A DNA stretch of 64,000 nucleotides. It comes from Novosphingobium sp. EMRT-2 (lineage in GTDB: Bacteria > Pseudomonadota > Alphaproteobacteria > Sphingomonadales > Sphingomonadaceae). The notes under the pieces are model-generated. The model did not search any database and was not told where the DNA came from. It saw nothing but the letters and a program-made list of their open reading frames with translations. The stretch lies in assembly GCF_005145025.1 (NCBI RefSeq), contig NZ_CP039695.1, positions 2,413,501 to 2,477,500 on the forward strand. Reading direction: 5' to 3'. Position numbers and translations under genes: made by a program. Below, piece by piece: positions 9,578 to 18,927 of the stretch (positions within the stretch are counted from its first letter, which is position 1; each line of letters starts with the position of its first letter).

Positions 9578-10864
9578 ATGAAACAGGGTTTTGCGGTGCT
9601 GGCGGCGGTCGTGCTGGCGCAGGCCGTGGCGCCGGGCGCGGCGCTGGCGGAGACGGTCTATGTCCGCGCCGGTCGGCTGGTCGATACCGAAAAGGGCACC
9701 GTGCTGCCCGCGCGCCTGTTCCGCGTGGACGATGGCCGCGTGGTATCCGTGACGGCGGACGGGCCGGTTCCGCAGGGCGCGCGTGTGGTCGACTGGTCGG
9801 CCTATACCGTGCTGCCCGGGTTGATCGACATGCACGTTCACCTTGCCGATCTGGAGCAGAGCGAGAACGTGGCCGAACCGCTGCTGCACGCGCCGATGGA
9901 AATCGCCTATATCGGCGCGCGCAACGCCCGGCGCACGCTGCTGGCCGGCTTCACCAGCGTCCACGATGTCGGCTGTTTCCGCGCCTTCGCCGATGTCGAG
10001 CTGCGCAACGCGATCAACCGGGGCGACGTGATCGGCCCGCGCATGAGCGCGGTGGGCGCCTATGTAACCATCCCCGGCGGCGGCGGCGAGGTGACCGGCT
10101 TTTCGCCCGACGTGAAAGTGCCCGACGACATGCGCGCGGGCGTGGTCACCGATGCCGCGAACACGGTGGAGAAGGTCAACTACCTGTTTCAGCACGGCGT
10201 GGATTCGATCAAGCTGATCGCCACCGGCGCGGTGCTGGCGCAAGGCACCGAACCCGGCCAGCAGGAACTGACCGAGGAAGAGATGCATGCCGCCGTAACC
10301 ACCGCCGCCGCGCGCGGATCATGGGTGACGGCGCACGCGCACGGCGCGGAAGGCATCAAGTCCGCGATTCGCGCCGGCGTGAAATCGATCGAGCACGCCT
10401 CGCTGATCGATGACGAGGGCATCGCGCTGGCCAAGGCCAGGGGCGTGTTCCTGGACATGGACATCTACAACGGCGATTTCATCAACGATTACGGCAAGGC
10501 CCACAGCTGGCCGGCGGACATGCTGCGCAAGAACGTGGACACCACCGACGCGCAGCGCGAAGGGTTCCGCAAGGCGGTGAAGGCCGGGGTGAAGCTGACC
10601 TTCGGCACCGACGCGGGCGTCTATCCCCACGGCCTCAACGCGCGCCAGTTCAAGTACATGGTCCGCTACGGCATGACGCCGATGCAGGCGATCCAGTCCG
10701 CCACCACGGTTTCGGCGGACCTGCTCGGCTGGTCGAAGGACGTCGGCGCGCTGTCCCCCGGCCATTTCGGCGACATGATCGCGGTGAGCGGCGATCCGCT
10801 GGCCGACATCACCGTGCTGGAAAACGTGCAGCACGTGATGAAGGGCGGCGACGTGGTGAAATAG
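9578..10864 (+). CDS. Secreted metal-dependent amidohydrolase (Xaa-Pro dipeptidase-like)
   Basis: A 428-residue member of the amidohydrolase superfamily. A signal peptide (MKQGFAVLAAVVLAQAVAPGAALA) precedes the mature domain. Metal ligands are visible as H86 and H88 (DMHVHL), the probable carboxylated lysine in SIKLIATGAV, the histidines in AHAHG and SIEHAS, and the catalytic aspartate in FGTDAGV. Together these match the prolidase/imidazolonepropionase-like branch that acts on dipeptides or cyclic amides in the periplasm. The start is ATG 9578, because the signal peptide begins there; an upstream in-frame extension encodes nothing recognisable. It converges on the next gene, 9 bases away. 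Confidence 0.88.
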   Translation: MKQGFAVLAAVVLAQAVAPGAALAETVYVRAGRLVDTEKGTVLPARLFRVDDGRVVSVTADGPVPQGARVVDWSAYTVLPGLIDMHVHLADLEQSENVAEPLLHAPMEIAYIGARNARRTLLAGFTSVHDVGCFRAFADVELRNAINRGDVIGPRMSAVGAYVTIPGGGGEVTGFSPDVKVPDDMRAGVVTDAANTVEKVNYLFQHGVDSIKLIATGAVLAQGTEPGQQELTEEEMHAAVTTAAARGSWVTAHAHGAEGIKSAIRAGVKSIEHASLIDDEGIALAKARGVFLDMDIYNGDFINDYGKAHSWPADMLRKNVDTTDAQREGFRKAVKAGVKLTFGTDAGVYPHGLNARQFKYMVRYGMTPMQAIQSATTVSADLLGWSKDVGALSPGHFGDMIAVSGDPLADITVLENVQHVMKGGDVVK

Positions 10865-10873
10865 GGCGGGCGT

Positions 10874-11365
10874 TCAGGCGGGGCCGGACAGGTCCAGCGT
10901 CAGGCACTGGCTGAAATCGTCGATGACGTAGTCGGCGAAGGCGGGGCAGGGCACGAAGCCGTGCTTGCGATAGAGCGCGACCGCCGGGTGGAACGGTTCG
11001 GTGCGTCCGGTCTCGAGGCTGACCCGGGCATAGCCCCGGCGCCGGGCCTCGGACAGGAGATGCGCCAGCATCGCCTCGCCCACGCCGTGCCCCCGCCATT
11101 CCGGGGCGGCGCGCATCGATTTCAGCTCGCCATGATCGTCCGACAGATGCCGCAGGGCGCAGATGCCGGCGATGGCTTCCCCGATCCACGCCGACCAGAA
11201 GGTGACGTCCGGCTGGCGCAGCGCCGCCACCGGCAGGGCGTGGACCTTGCACGCCGGCGAATGCCGCTGCATGTCGGCCAGATGGTACGCGACTAGGGCC
11301 TGTACCTCCTCGCCGGACAGGGTGTCCTCGACGAAGCGCAATGCGGTGATGCCGTGCCGGTCCAT
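10874..11365 (-). CDS. GNAT-family N-acetyltransferase
   Basis: A 163-residue acetyltransferase. The core acetyl-CoA site is MRAAPEWRGHGVGEAMLAHL (residues around 82-101) and the C-terminal half carries RVSLETGRTE and ALYRKHGFVPC. This pattern fits small PhnO/YsnE-like GNAT enzymes; the substrate is unknown. It is divergently transcribed from the isoaspartyl peptidase gene with about 74 bases between the starts, so the two promoters probably share that gap. Confidence 0.87.
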   Translation of the reverse strand: MDRHGITALRFVEDTLSGEEVQALVAYHLADMQRHSPACKVHALPVAALRQPDVTFWSAWIGEAIAGICALRHLSDDHGELKSMRAAPEWRGHGVGEAMLAHLLSEARRRGYARVSLETGRTEPFHPAVALYRKHGFVPCPAFADYVIDDFSQCLTLDLSGPA

Positions 11366-11439
11366 GCCCGTTCTCTCGTCCGTGACTGTTTTTCAGGGAC
11401 ATGCTGCCCCATCCGGTTTCATCTGCTATCGCTTCCGGC

Positions 11440-12405
11440 ATGACCGAGACAAGCGAAAGACGCGCGGATACCGCTCCGCGCTGGAGCATTGCGATTCACG
11501 GCGGCGCGGGATCGATGCGCCCCGAGACCATGGACGCGGCCGCGCAGGCGGCGCACGAGGCGGGGCTGCGCGCCGCGCTCGATGCCGGCCGGGCGGTGCT
11601 GGCCACGGGCGGCGCGGCGCTCGACGCGGTGGGCGCGGCGGTGGCCGTGCTGGAGGACGATCCGCTGTTCAACGCCGGGCGTGGATCGGTGTTCACCTAT
11701 AACGGCATCAACGAGCTGGACGCGGCGGTGATGGACGGGACGACGCGCCAGGCCGGGGCGGTGGCGGGCGTTACCCACGTCCGCAATCCGGTGCGGCTGG
11801 CGCGCGCGGTGATGGAACAGAGCCCGCACGTCCTGCTCGCGGGGGCAGGCGCGGAGGAATTCGCGCGCGAACAGGCGATCGAACTGGTCGATCCGGACTG
11901 GTTCGCGACCGAGGAACGCTGGCGGCAGCTCCAGGAACTGAAGGCGAAGAAGCTGGGCTGGTTCGACGATGGCTTGAAGTATGGCACGGTGGGCGCGGTG
12001 GCCTGCGACAGCCACGGCCACGTCGCGGCGGCGACCTCGACCGGGGGGCTGACCGGCAAGCGCTGGAACCGCATCGGCGATTCGCCGGTGATCGGCGCGG
12101 GGACTTACGCCGACGACCGCGCGGGCGCGGTCAGCTGCACCGGATCGGGCGAACAGTTCATCCGCGCCGGCGTGGCGCATGAAATCTGCGCGCGGATGCG
12201 GCTGGCGGGCGAAAGCGCGCAAGGCGCGGCCGATGCGGTGCTGGCCGAAGTGGGCGCGATGCGCGGCGTCGGCGGCGTGATCGTGGTGACGCCGGCGGGC
12301 GAGACGGTGTTCGCCTTCACCACCCCCGGCATGTTCCGCGGCCGCGCCGATCACGCGGGGCTCTACGAGACCGGGATTTTCGGGATGGCCGGCAGCAAGG
12401 ATTGA
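11440..12405 (+). CDS. Isoaspartyl peptidase / plant-type L-asparaginase (Ntn hydrolase)
   Basis: Hydrolyses isoaspartyl dipeptides and asparagine after autocleavage into two subunits. The N-terminal motif WSIAIHGGAGSM and FNAGRGSVFT (residues about 78-86) are characteristic. The self-cleavage site and nucleophile is T183 in KYGTVGAVACD, with the second motif STGGLTGKRWNRIGDSP. The start is ATG 11440 (MTETSERRAD); an upstream ATG at 11401 adds 13 residues and lies close to the divergent gene. The 321-residue length is typical. Confidence 0.93.
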   Translation: MTETSERRADTAPRWSIAIHGGAGSMRPETMDAAAQAAHEAGLRAALDAGRAVLATGGAALDAVGAAVAVLEDDPLFNAGRGSVFTYNGINELDAAVMDGTTRQAGAVAGVTHVRNPVRLARAVMEQSPHVLLAGAGAEEFAREQAIELVDPDWFATEERWRQLQELKAKKLGWFDDGLKYGTVGAVACDSHGHVAAATSTGGLTGKRWNRIGDSPVIGAGTYADDRAGAVSCTGSGEQFIRAGVAHEICARMRLAGESAQGAADAVLAEVGAMRGVGGVIVVTPAGETVFAFTTPGMFRGRADHAGLYETGIFGMAGSKD

Positions 12406-12536
12406 TTGACTCCGTTTCGGACCGGGCGCAGCTTTCGTGACGCCATGGGGCCGAGAGAGTAACGGGAAGCCCGACACCACGGCATGGTCCACGCGGGGAG
12501 GGGACGCCCGCGTTTTTCATGTGTGGAGATCCTGAA

Positions 12537-12986
12537 ATGAAAAGCGTTCGTTCCGCCGTGCTGGCCGCGGCTGCCGCTGTTGCCCTGATGGCTCCTGCCT
12601 GGGCACGGGCCGAAGACTATCCGCTCAAGCCCGCCGAATATGTCGAGGTGGCGCTGATTTCGGTCGATGACGGGCATGACCTTGAGTACGCCACGCATCT
12701 CGCCAACATGTGGCGCAAGTCGCAGGACTACGCGCTCAAGCAGGGCTGGATCAGCGGCTACGAAATCCTCAGCAACGAATTCAAGCGTCCGGGCGAGGCG
12801 GACTACTACCTGCTCACGCGCTTCGCCGTGCTGCCCGATGCTGCGGAATCGACCCGCCGGCAGGAGGACTATACCGCGTACATGCAGATGAACGAAGCGC
12901 AGATGCAGGCCGCGTCGGGCGATCGCGCCAAGTACCGTCGCCAGATGGGGTCGGAACTCCTGCGCCGTTGGGTCTGGACCAAGTAG
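12537..12986 (+). CDS. Small secreted protein of unknown function
   Basis: A 149-residue protein with a clear signal peptide (MKSVRSAVLAAAAAVALMAPAWARA, cleavage near AWARA-EDY). The mature part begins DYPLKPAEYVEVALISVDDGH and contains WRKSQDYALKQGWI and a C-terminal LLRRWVWTK. I do not recognise a family; it may adopt a small periplasmic dimeric alpha/beta fold. The start is supported by GGAG 9 bases upstream of ATG 12537. It converges on the RDD gene, separated by a hairpin. Confidence 0.8.
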   Translation: MKSVRSAVLAAAAAVALMAPAWARAEDYPLKPAEYVEVALISVDDGHDLEYATHLANMWRKSQDYALKQGWISGYEILSNEFKRPGEADYYLLTRFAVLPDAAESTRRQEDYTAYMQMNEAQMQAASGDRAKYRRQMGSELLRRWVWTK

Positions 12987-12996
12987 AACGCGCCAT

Positions 12997-13039
12997 CGGC
13001 GGCTTCGCAACCGGGCCTGCTCCGGGCGCGAAGCCGCCG
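12997..13039. terminator. Bidirectional hairpin between convergent genes
   Basis: CGGCGGCTTCGC (12997-13008) pairs perfectly with GCGAAGCCGCCG (13028-13039). It fills the gap between the secreted-protein stop and the RDD-gene stop. There is no T-run on either side, so it may protect 3' ends or assist termination rather than act alone. Confidence 0.5.
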
Positions 13040-13040
13040 G

Positions 13041-14252
13041 TTACCGCGCGCCCGAAACCACGCTGCCGGCCAGCTTTTCGCGCAATTGGGCGTAATAGGC
13101 TTCGAGGAAAGGACGGGCATCGGCCGTGTCCACGTCCCGCCCGATCTTGCCGCCGATGCGCGCGGCGACATCGCCCAGCGTTTCCGGATCGCCCGCGCGC
13201 AGCACCTGTTCCAGCACTTCGAGCTGGTGTTCGCCGTAGTACGACAGCTCGGTGGCGGTGAAGCGCCAGGCCGATGAGGTTGCCTGCCGGGCGTCGGGCA
13301 CGAACTTGTCGGCCTTGCGCTGGCCGAAGCGCATGCCCCGCTCCAGCCTTTCGCGCAGTTGCGTGTAATAGGCCTCGAGGAAGGCGCGTTCGTCGCCAGA
13401 ACCGGCGCTCCAGCCGATCTTGGCGCAGATCGTGGCGGCGACTTCGGCCAGCGCCTCCTCGCGCCCGTCGCGCAGCACGCGCTCCAGCACTTGCAGCTCG
13501 TATTCGCCATAGACCGCCAGTTCCGCCTCGCCAAAGCGGTAGGCCGCGCCGGTGAGCGTGCTTTGCCCGCGCGCGCCTTCGCCCAGCGACATGGCCTTTT
13601 CCAGCTTGCGGCGGGGGGCGTCGACCACCCAGGTCCCCGCGATCACGTCACCGCAGCGCAGGGCATCGCGGTTGAAGAAGGGAAACAGCACGAAGATCGC
13701 GAACCATACCAGCCCGGCCCAGCCGGCTTCCTCGCCATCGGCGCCGCTGGACCAGGCCGAGGCGAGGAACACCAGCGGCATGAACAGTTCGATGTCGCGC
13801 ACCAGGTTGCGCGCGATCACCGCTTCGGTGGTCAACCGCCTGCCATCGCGCGCGGCGATGCGCAGGCCGCAGATGCGCTTGCCCGGCGTGGCCCCGCGCG
13901 GCCCGAGTTCGAAGAACAGGAAATAGGCGTTGCGATAGAGGAACATCGCGATGATCCACACGATCGACAGCGCCTGCTTGGCATGGGCAACAGGGGTGTT
14001 CTGGTCCAGGCGGTCACCCCCGAAGCCCCCCGCCACCCACACGAGCAGAAGCGTGGTGCCCACCATCGAGCCGACGATGAACAACAGATCGAGCAGCAGC
14101 GCCGAGGCGCGCGCGGCGCGCGATCCGATCGCGAACGGCAGCGCGACGCCTTCGGGGGTCACCACGCGGCGTAGGCGCTTGTCCGCGGCGGGCGCGTAAC
14201 GCGGCGCGCGATGACCGTCCGCGGCTTTTCGCTTCCACGGCAGACGCGCCAT
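13041..14252 (-). CDS. RDD-family membrane protein with a duplicated C-terminal module
   Basis: A 403-residue protein. Residues about 40-210 form an RDD domain, with hydrophobic helices near 50-75, 95-115 and 155-195 and the family signature GPRGATPGKRICGLRI. The C-terminal part (about 239-394) is two tandem copies of a 66-residue module (239-304 and 329-394) that share roughly 37 identical positions by eye, including YGE, LEVL/LQVL, VAA-I--KIG and FLEAYY-QLRE. I do not recognise that module. The ATG shares its A with the TGA of the SpoIIM-like gene, so translation is coupled. Last gene of the MoxR cluster; function unknown. Confidence 0.88.
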   Translation of the reverse strand: MARLPWKRKAADGHRAPRYAPAADKRLRRVVTPEGVALPFAIGSRAARASALLLDLLFIVGSMVGTTLLLVWVAGGFGGDRLDQNTPVAHAKQALSIVWIIAMFLYRNAYFLFFELGPRGATPGKRICGLRIAARDGRRLTTEAVIARNLVRDIELFMPLVFLASAWSSGADGEEAGWAGLVWFAIFVLFPFFNRDALRCGDVIAGTWVVDAPRRKLEKAMSLGEGARGQSTLTGAAYRFGEAELAVYGEYELQVLERVLRDGREEALAEVAATICAKIGWSAGSGDERAFLEAYYTQLRERLERGMRFGQRKADKFVPDARQATSSAWRFTATELSYYGEHQLEVLEQVLRAGDPETLGDVAARIGGKIGRDVDTADARPFLEAYYAQLREKLAGSVVSGAR

Positions 14253-15322
14253 CAATGGCCCTCCGCCGTCACGCGGCCGCGCCGCCAGACGAAGAAATAG
14301 CCGCACCAGAACACCAGCATGAAGCCGCCCAGTGCCAGCCGGGTGGTCGTGATGTCGACAAGCTGGCGCGCGAAGCCTTCGAGCAGCGCCGCGACGATCA
14401 GCATGAACACCACGCCGGTCATTACCTGCGCCGCGCGGCGGCCGGCCGCCGCCGCCGCTTCCAGCACGGTCGCATCGCCCGGAAAGGCCATCGCGCGGCC
14501 GATGTGTATCCCCGCGCCGCCTGCCAGCAGGATCGCGAACAGCTCGGTCGTGCCGTGCACCGAAAGCCAGCCGATCAGGTCCAGCGTCAGTCCCTGCCCG
14601 TGATAGAGCCACAGCATGGCGCCAAGCATGGCGGTGTTGTGGACGAGCAACATGATCGAGGGCAGGCCGAAGGCGAAGCCCAGCGCGAACGCCAGGATCG
14701 AGACTTGCGCGTTGTTGCTGAACAGGTAGGCGGCGAACACGCTCATCCCGTTCTCCTTCTGGTGGCCGAACAGCGTGCTGTGCAGCACCGCGCGGCTGGC
14801 GCCCGGCACGCGCTCGTCGGCGAAGCCCGCACCCACCAGCGAATAGTACCAGTCGGGGTTGGACGAAACGAGCAGCCAGCCCACCACCGTTCCCGCCACC
14901 ATCGCGGCCAGCGCGATCAGCACGTCGATCCAGATCGCCCGCACCGCCGCGCCCCAGCCGCCGCCCAGGAAACGGCGGAACCAGCCCCACAAGGTGGTGC
15001 GCGGGCCATAGACGAGGAACCAGGCGCGCTGCGTCAGCGCTTCGAGGTAGGACAGCGTGGCGCGGTCAAGCGAGGTTTCGCGCGCGATCGAAAGGCTGGA
15101 GGCGGCGGTGCGGTAGAGCACCGGCAGGGCCAGCAGATCCTCGTCGGAAATGCCGCGCAGCCGGCCTTTCTCCATGCGCGTGACGATCGCTTCCAGCCGT
15201 TTCCACTCGGTCTCGCGCTCCAGCCGGAAGCGGTCGGACCGCAGCGCCGCCTCGCTGGCGGCGGCAGCCTGTTCCTCGGTCTTCGAGAACCAGCCGGTGA
15301 CGCGTTGGGCTAAAGTGCTCAT
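14252..15322 (-). CDS. SpoIIM-like (DUF95) integral membrane protein
   Basis: A 356-residue multipass protein of the stage II sporulation protein M family, which in non-sporulating bacteria accompanies MoxR and DUF58 genes. An N-terminal cytoplasmic helical region (ERETEWKRLEAIVTRMEKG) is followed by about six or seven membrane segments, including IDVLIALAAMVAGTVVGWLL and LAGGAGIHIGRAM. The motif NNAQVSILAFALGFAFGLPS and SVHGTTELFAI are typical of the family. It sits between DUF58 (10 bases upstream) and the RDD gene. Its role in this organism is unknown; a membrane partner for the MoxR complex is a reasonable inference. Confidence 0.88.
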   Translation of the reverse strand: MSTLAQRVTGWFSKTEEQAAAASEAALRSDRFRLERETEWKRLEAIVTRMEKGRLRGISDEDLLALPVLYRTAASSLSIARETSLDRATLSYLEALTQRAWFLVYGPRTTLWGWFRRFLGGGWGAAVRAIWIDVLIALAAMVAGTVVGWLLVSSNPDWYYSLVGAGFADERVPGASRAVLHSTLFGHQKENGMSVFAAYLFSNNAQVSILAFALGFAFGLPSIMLLVHNTAMLGAMLWLYHGQGLTLDLIGWLSVHGTTELFAILLAGGAGIHIGRAMAFPGDATVLEAAAAAGRRAAQVMTGVVFMLIVAALLEGFARQLVDITTTRLALGGFMLVFWCGYFFVWRRGRVTAEGH

Positions 15323-15332
15323 AAGCGCCTAC

Positions 15333-16679
15333 TCATCCGATGCTTCCCTGCCGCTTGACCGCGAGATAGGCGTCCAGCAGCCGCATCCCGATCCGGTCGT
15401 GCGGCGCTTCCACCACGCGCACGCCCAGGTGGCGCAGGCGTTGCAGCACCAGCGCTCGCTGGCGGGCGAGCGCCGTGGCGGTGACCGCCATCGCCACCGC
15501 CTGCATGTCGCGTGCGGGGGCGGCGACGATCCCGGCCAGTTCGGCATCGGCCATGACCACGAACATCACGATATGGCGTTCGACCAGCCGACCCAGGTTC
15601 TCGATCATCAGTTCGGCGCTGGTGGGATCGGTGAAATCGGAAAACAGCACGATCAGCGAACGGCGCTGGAGCCGCGCGGAAAGCTGCGACAGCGCCAGCG
15701 TGAAATTCGGCTCCTCCGCGTGGTAATCGAGCGTGGCGGCGGCGTGCTGGAGCCGGGCGAAATCGCGCGAATGGGTGACGAAAGGCGTCAGCACCTGCGG
15801 CCGCGCGGCGAACCCGTAGAGCGCCACGCGGTCCTGCGCCTTCAGGGCCACATAGGCGGTGGTGAGCGCGGCGGTGACGGCGCGGTCGATGCGCGGCAGG
15901 CCGGCCACCGGCTCGCACATCGTCTGCCCGCAATCGAAGGCGAAGACGATCTGGTTGTTGCGCTCGACCTCGTATTCCTTGGCGAACAGCCGGGCATGGC
16001 GGGCGGAGCTTTTCCAGTCGATCCGCCGCCGGTCCATGCCCGGTTCGTATTCGGCCAGCGCCTCGAAATCGGTACCCTCGCCACGAATGCGCCGGGCGAC
16101 CATGCCGAACTGGGCATCGCGCAGGAAGATCTGGAGTGCGGGGCTGCGCACCGGGGCGATGTTCGGGCGCACGCGAACCAGCGCGTCGCTGTCCACGCGG
16201 ACCTGCCGGTGGGCAAGCCCAAGCGGGCCGGACCACCGCAGCCAGAACCGTCCGATCGCGCCGGTGCCGCGCCGGTTGGGGGTGAGCGTGGCATCCCCGC
16301 GCCAGCCCTCTGCCCCGACCGCCAGCGGCAGCACCAGCCGCCCGCCCGGATAAAGCCGCGGATCGATGGCGAGCGCGGCCTGCGCCTGCGCCCAGCGCGG
16401 CGCGCGGGCAAGGTCCGCCTCCAGCGCGAGCGCAACGGGCTCGCCCACTTCCGCATCGCGCGGGGCGAGCAGGCGGACGTTGCGCAGCCCGCCCGCGAAC
16501 AGCGCGTCGAGCAGGACCAGAAGCAGCAGCGCTCCGCCGAACGCGGGTGCGACGATCCACGCCGCCGGCGCCAGGGCCGCGACGATCAGCGCCAGCGGCG
16601 CGGCTGCCGCCAGCAGCAGCGTGGCCCGCGCCGTGGGATAGGCGACGGGCCAGCGGCGCGAGATCGCGGCTTCGCTCAA
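15333..16679 (-). CDS. DUF58 domain protein (von Willebrand A-like partner of MoxR)
   Basis: A 448-residue protein with two N-terminal membrane helices (about residues 18-60, [20 protein letters not shown]). The DUF58 core motif [13 protein letters not shown] is at about 215-228, followed by a vWA-like domain whose metal-site motif is degenerate ([10 protein letters not shown]) and [15 protein letters not shown]58 proteins are usually encoded next to MoxR AAA+ ATPases and are thought to be their substrates or effectors. The start overlaps the moxR stop by 4 bases. Confidence 0.9.
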   Translation of the reverse strand: MSEAAISRRWPVAYPTARATLLLAAAAPLALIVAALAPAAWIVAPAFGGALLLLVLLDALFAGGLRNVRLLAPRDAEVGEPVALALEADLARAPRWAQAQAALAIDPRLYPGGRLVLPLAVGAEGWRGDATLTPNRRGTGAIGRFWLRWSGPLGLAHRQVRVDSDALVRVRPNIAPVRSPALQIFLRDAQFGMVARRIRGEGTDFEALAEYEPGMDRRRIDWKSSARHARLFAKEYEVERNNQIVFAFDCGQTMCEPVAGLPRIDRAVTAALTTAYVALKAQDRVALYGFAARPQVLTPFVTHSRDFARLQHAAATLDYHAEEPNFTLALSQLSARLQRRSLIVLFSDFTDPTSAELMIENLGRLVERHIVMFVVMADAELAGIVAAPARDMQAVAMAVTATALARQRALVLQRLRHLGVRVVEAPHDRIGMRLLDAYLAVKRQGSIG

Positions 16680-17653
16680 CGCGGCGCCTCGGTTCCCTGC
16701 ACGAGATCGGCGACGATCGCCTCGACCTGCCGGCCCTCGATCTCGGCGGCGGGGCTGAGCAGCATGCGGTGCCGCAGTACGGCGATGGCGAGCGCTTTCA
16801 CGTCGTCGGGGATCACGTAATCGCGTCCGTCGAGCGCGGCGCGGGCACGCGCGGCCCCAGCCAGCAGCACGGCGGCGCGCGGGCTTGCCCCGGCAACCAG
16901 ATCGGCGCTGTCGCGCGTGGCGCGCACCAGCCGCACGATGTAGTCGACGATCGCGTCGGCCAGCGTGACCTGCCCGATCGCGCTGGTGGCGGCGCGTAGC
17001 GCGGCACCATCGGCCACGGCTGCCACGCCCAAATCGGCGGGCTTCGCCGATCGCGCGCCCTCGCCGTAGCGGGTGACGATGCGCGCCTCTTCCTCGAACG
17101 AGGGATAGGGCACCAGCACCTTGAACAGGAACCGGTCGAGCTGCGCTTCGGGCAGCGGATAGACGCCCTGGCTCTCGATCGGGTTCTGCGTGGCGACGAC
17201 CATGAACCGGTCCGACAGCGGGTGGATTTCCCCGTCCAGCGTCACGCGCCGTTCCTGCATCGCTTCGAGCAGCGCGGCCTGGGTCTTGGGCGGGGTGCGG
17301 TTGATTTCGTCGGCCAGCAGCAGTTCGTGGAAGATCGGGCCGCGCGTGAGCGTGAACTGGCTGGTCTGGAAGTTGAACAGGTTGGAGCCGAGGATGTCGC
17401 CCGGCATCAGGTCCGGCGTGAACTGGATGCGCCCGAAATCGAGGCCCAGCGCGGCGGCGAAGCTTTGCGCCAGGAAGGTCTTGGCCGTGCCCGGCGGCCC
17501 TTCGAGCAGGACATGGCCGCCCGCGAACAGCGCAATCAGCAGGTGATCGACGATCCCGTCCTGCCCGATCACGGCCTTGCCCACTTCTGCGCGGATCGCC
17601 TGCGCGAGCGCGCGCACCTGCTCCAGCGTCATCGTCTCCTGTCCCTCGGTCAC
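16676..17653 (-). CDS. MoxR-family AAA+ ATPase
   Basis: A 325-residue cytoplasmic ATPase. Walker A is GPPGTAKT at residues 52-59, Walker [10 protein letters not shown] ends near 119 (D115, E116), and sensor/arginine regions follow in [12 protein letters not shown] and [11 protein letters not shown]. MoxR proteins act as chaperone-like machines that mature metal-containing or envelope protein complexes with vWA-domain partners, here probably the adjacent DUF58 protein. The start is taken as GTG 17653, which overlaps the DUF4350 stop as GTGA; ATG 17632 is a possible alternative. Confidence 0.94.
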   Translation of the reverse strand: MTEGQETMTLEQVRALAQAIRAEVGKAVIGQDGIVDHLLIALFAGGHVLLEGPPGTAKTFLAQSFAAALGLDFGRIQFTPDLMPGDILGSNLFNFQTSQFTLTRGPIFHELLLADEINRTPPKTQAALLEAMQERRVTLDGEIHPLSDRFMVVATQNPIESQGVYPLPEAQLDRFLFKVLVPYPSFEEEARIVTRYGEGARSAKPADLGVAAVADGAALRAATSAIGQVTLADAIVDYIVRLVRATRDSADLVAGASPRAAVLLAGAARARAALDGRDYVIPDDVKALAIAVLRHRMLLSPAAEIEGRQVEAIVADLVQGTEAPR

Positions 17654-18927
17654 GTCAAATCCTTCTCGATCTGCTGGAGCGCGGCGGCGCGGCGCGCCAC
17701 CTCGTGCGGTTTGCGCGTGGCGCGCAGCTTGTTCGCCAGTTCGGAAAACGGTGGTCCGGAAAGGCCGCGCCGTTCTTGCGCGCGGTCTATCATCGCTTCG
17801 GCTTCGGCGGGCGCGTGCCCGCGCGGCAGGCCCAGCGCCGCGATCAGCCGCTCGCGCACTGCATCGGCATAAGGCCCGGTGACGAGATGGACTCGCCCGG
17901 CGCGGCGGATCAGGCCGGCGGCGTTTTCCACCAGCGCGGTCTTGCCCAGCGCGATGGCGCGTCCCCGCTGGCGGGCCGGGCCAAACCGGCAGAACGCTCG
18001 CCAGCCCACCGCCACCATGGCGAGCAGCAGGCAGACCGTGGCCGCCAGGAACGGCGGCTCGAACGCCAGCGTCAACAGGTTGCGGCTGGCGCCAAGGCCG
18101 TTCAGCGTGAGGTCGAACGTGACCGGCTGGGTCGTTCCGTCGGCGGCGGCCAGCACCAGTTCGCGCGCCATCAGCGCCGTGCCGCGATCCGCCAGCCCCC
18201 AGTTGTCGAGCAGGTCCGGCTCGAACACGAAGACCACGGGATAGAGCCCGTCGTCGTCTCCGCCCACGTCGTGATCGATCCCCGCGAAATCGTTGAGCGC
18301 GGGATAGTAGCCGTCATCGTCGACGAAGGCGGCCAGGATGCGGCCGTCGCCCGAACGGACCAGCGGGATCAGCGCCTTGCCCTCGCCCGACAGCACCTCC
18401 CGATCGTCGGGCAGCCGCCCCGCGTGGCCGATGGCGCGCCAGCCGCGTGCGGGCGAATCGCGATGGCCGGTCAGACGCACGGTAATGTCGTCGTGGAAAC
18501 CGTTCCATCGCGGCGCTTCGGTGCCGACCAGTTCGGTCCAGCCGCGCGGCACCTTGGTCTTGCGCTGCTGGCTTACCGGCGAGGCGATCCACTTGGGCGT
18601 GACGACCAGCGTCGGCCCGATCCTGCGCCGTTCGTTGACGATCCTGGCGATGTCCTCGCCCTTGGCCGCGGCCGGCGGGGTCAGCACCAGCAGGCCCACG
18701 TCCTTGAGCGCGTCCTTGCGCCGCGCCCGCCGGATTTCGATGTCGTCCGCCTCCAGCATGGCGACCAGCCCGGCAAAGCCGTTCAACCCGCGCCCGCCGG
18801 CGTGCCCACCGCCGTTGTTGGCGTTCCCCCCGCCATTGCCGAGAAACCACAACAGCGCCACGAACGCGATCGCGCCGACGGCGACGAGCCCCAGCACCGT
18901 GCGCGGGCGGAAGGGCGTGCCGTTCAT
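17650..18927 (-). CDS. DUF4350 domain membrane protein
   Basis: A 425-residue protein with an N-terminal membrane helix ([20 protein letters not shown]), a glycine/asparagine-rich linker, a globular region with [11 protein letters not shown] that fits DUF4350, and a second helix near residue 300 ([20 protein letters not shown]). The C-terminal cytoplasmic region is helical and charged. DUF4350 proteins are recurrent members of MoxR-DUF58 clusters; no biochemical role is known to me. It overlaps the DUF4129 stop by 4 bases and the moxR start by 4 bases. Confidence 0.82.
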   Translation of the reverse strand: MNGTPFRPRTVLGLVAVGAIAFVALLWFLGNGGGNANNGGGHAGGRGLNGFAGLVAMLEADDIEIRRARRKDALKDVGLLVLTPPAAAKGEDIARIVNERRRIGPTLVVTPKWIASPVSQQRKTKVPRGWTELVGTEAPRWNGFHDDITVRLTGHRDSPARGWRAIGHAGRLPDDREVLSGEGKALIPLVRSGDGRILAAFVDDDGYYPALNDFAGIDHDVGGDDDGLYPVVFVFEPDLLDNWGLADRGTALMARELVLAAADGTTQPVTFDLTLNGLGASRNLLTLAFEPPFLAATVCLLLAMVAVGWRAFCRFGPARQRGRAIALGKTALVENAAGLIRRAGRVHLVTGPYADAVRERLIAALGLPRGHAPAEAEAMIDRAQERRGLSGPPFSELANKLRATRKPHEVARRAAALQQIEKDLT

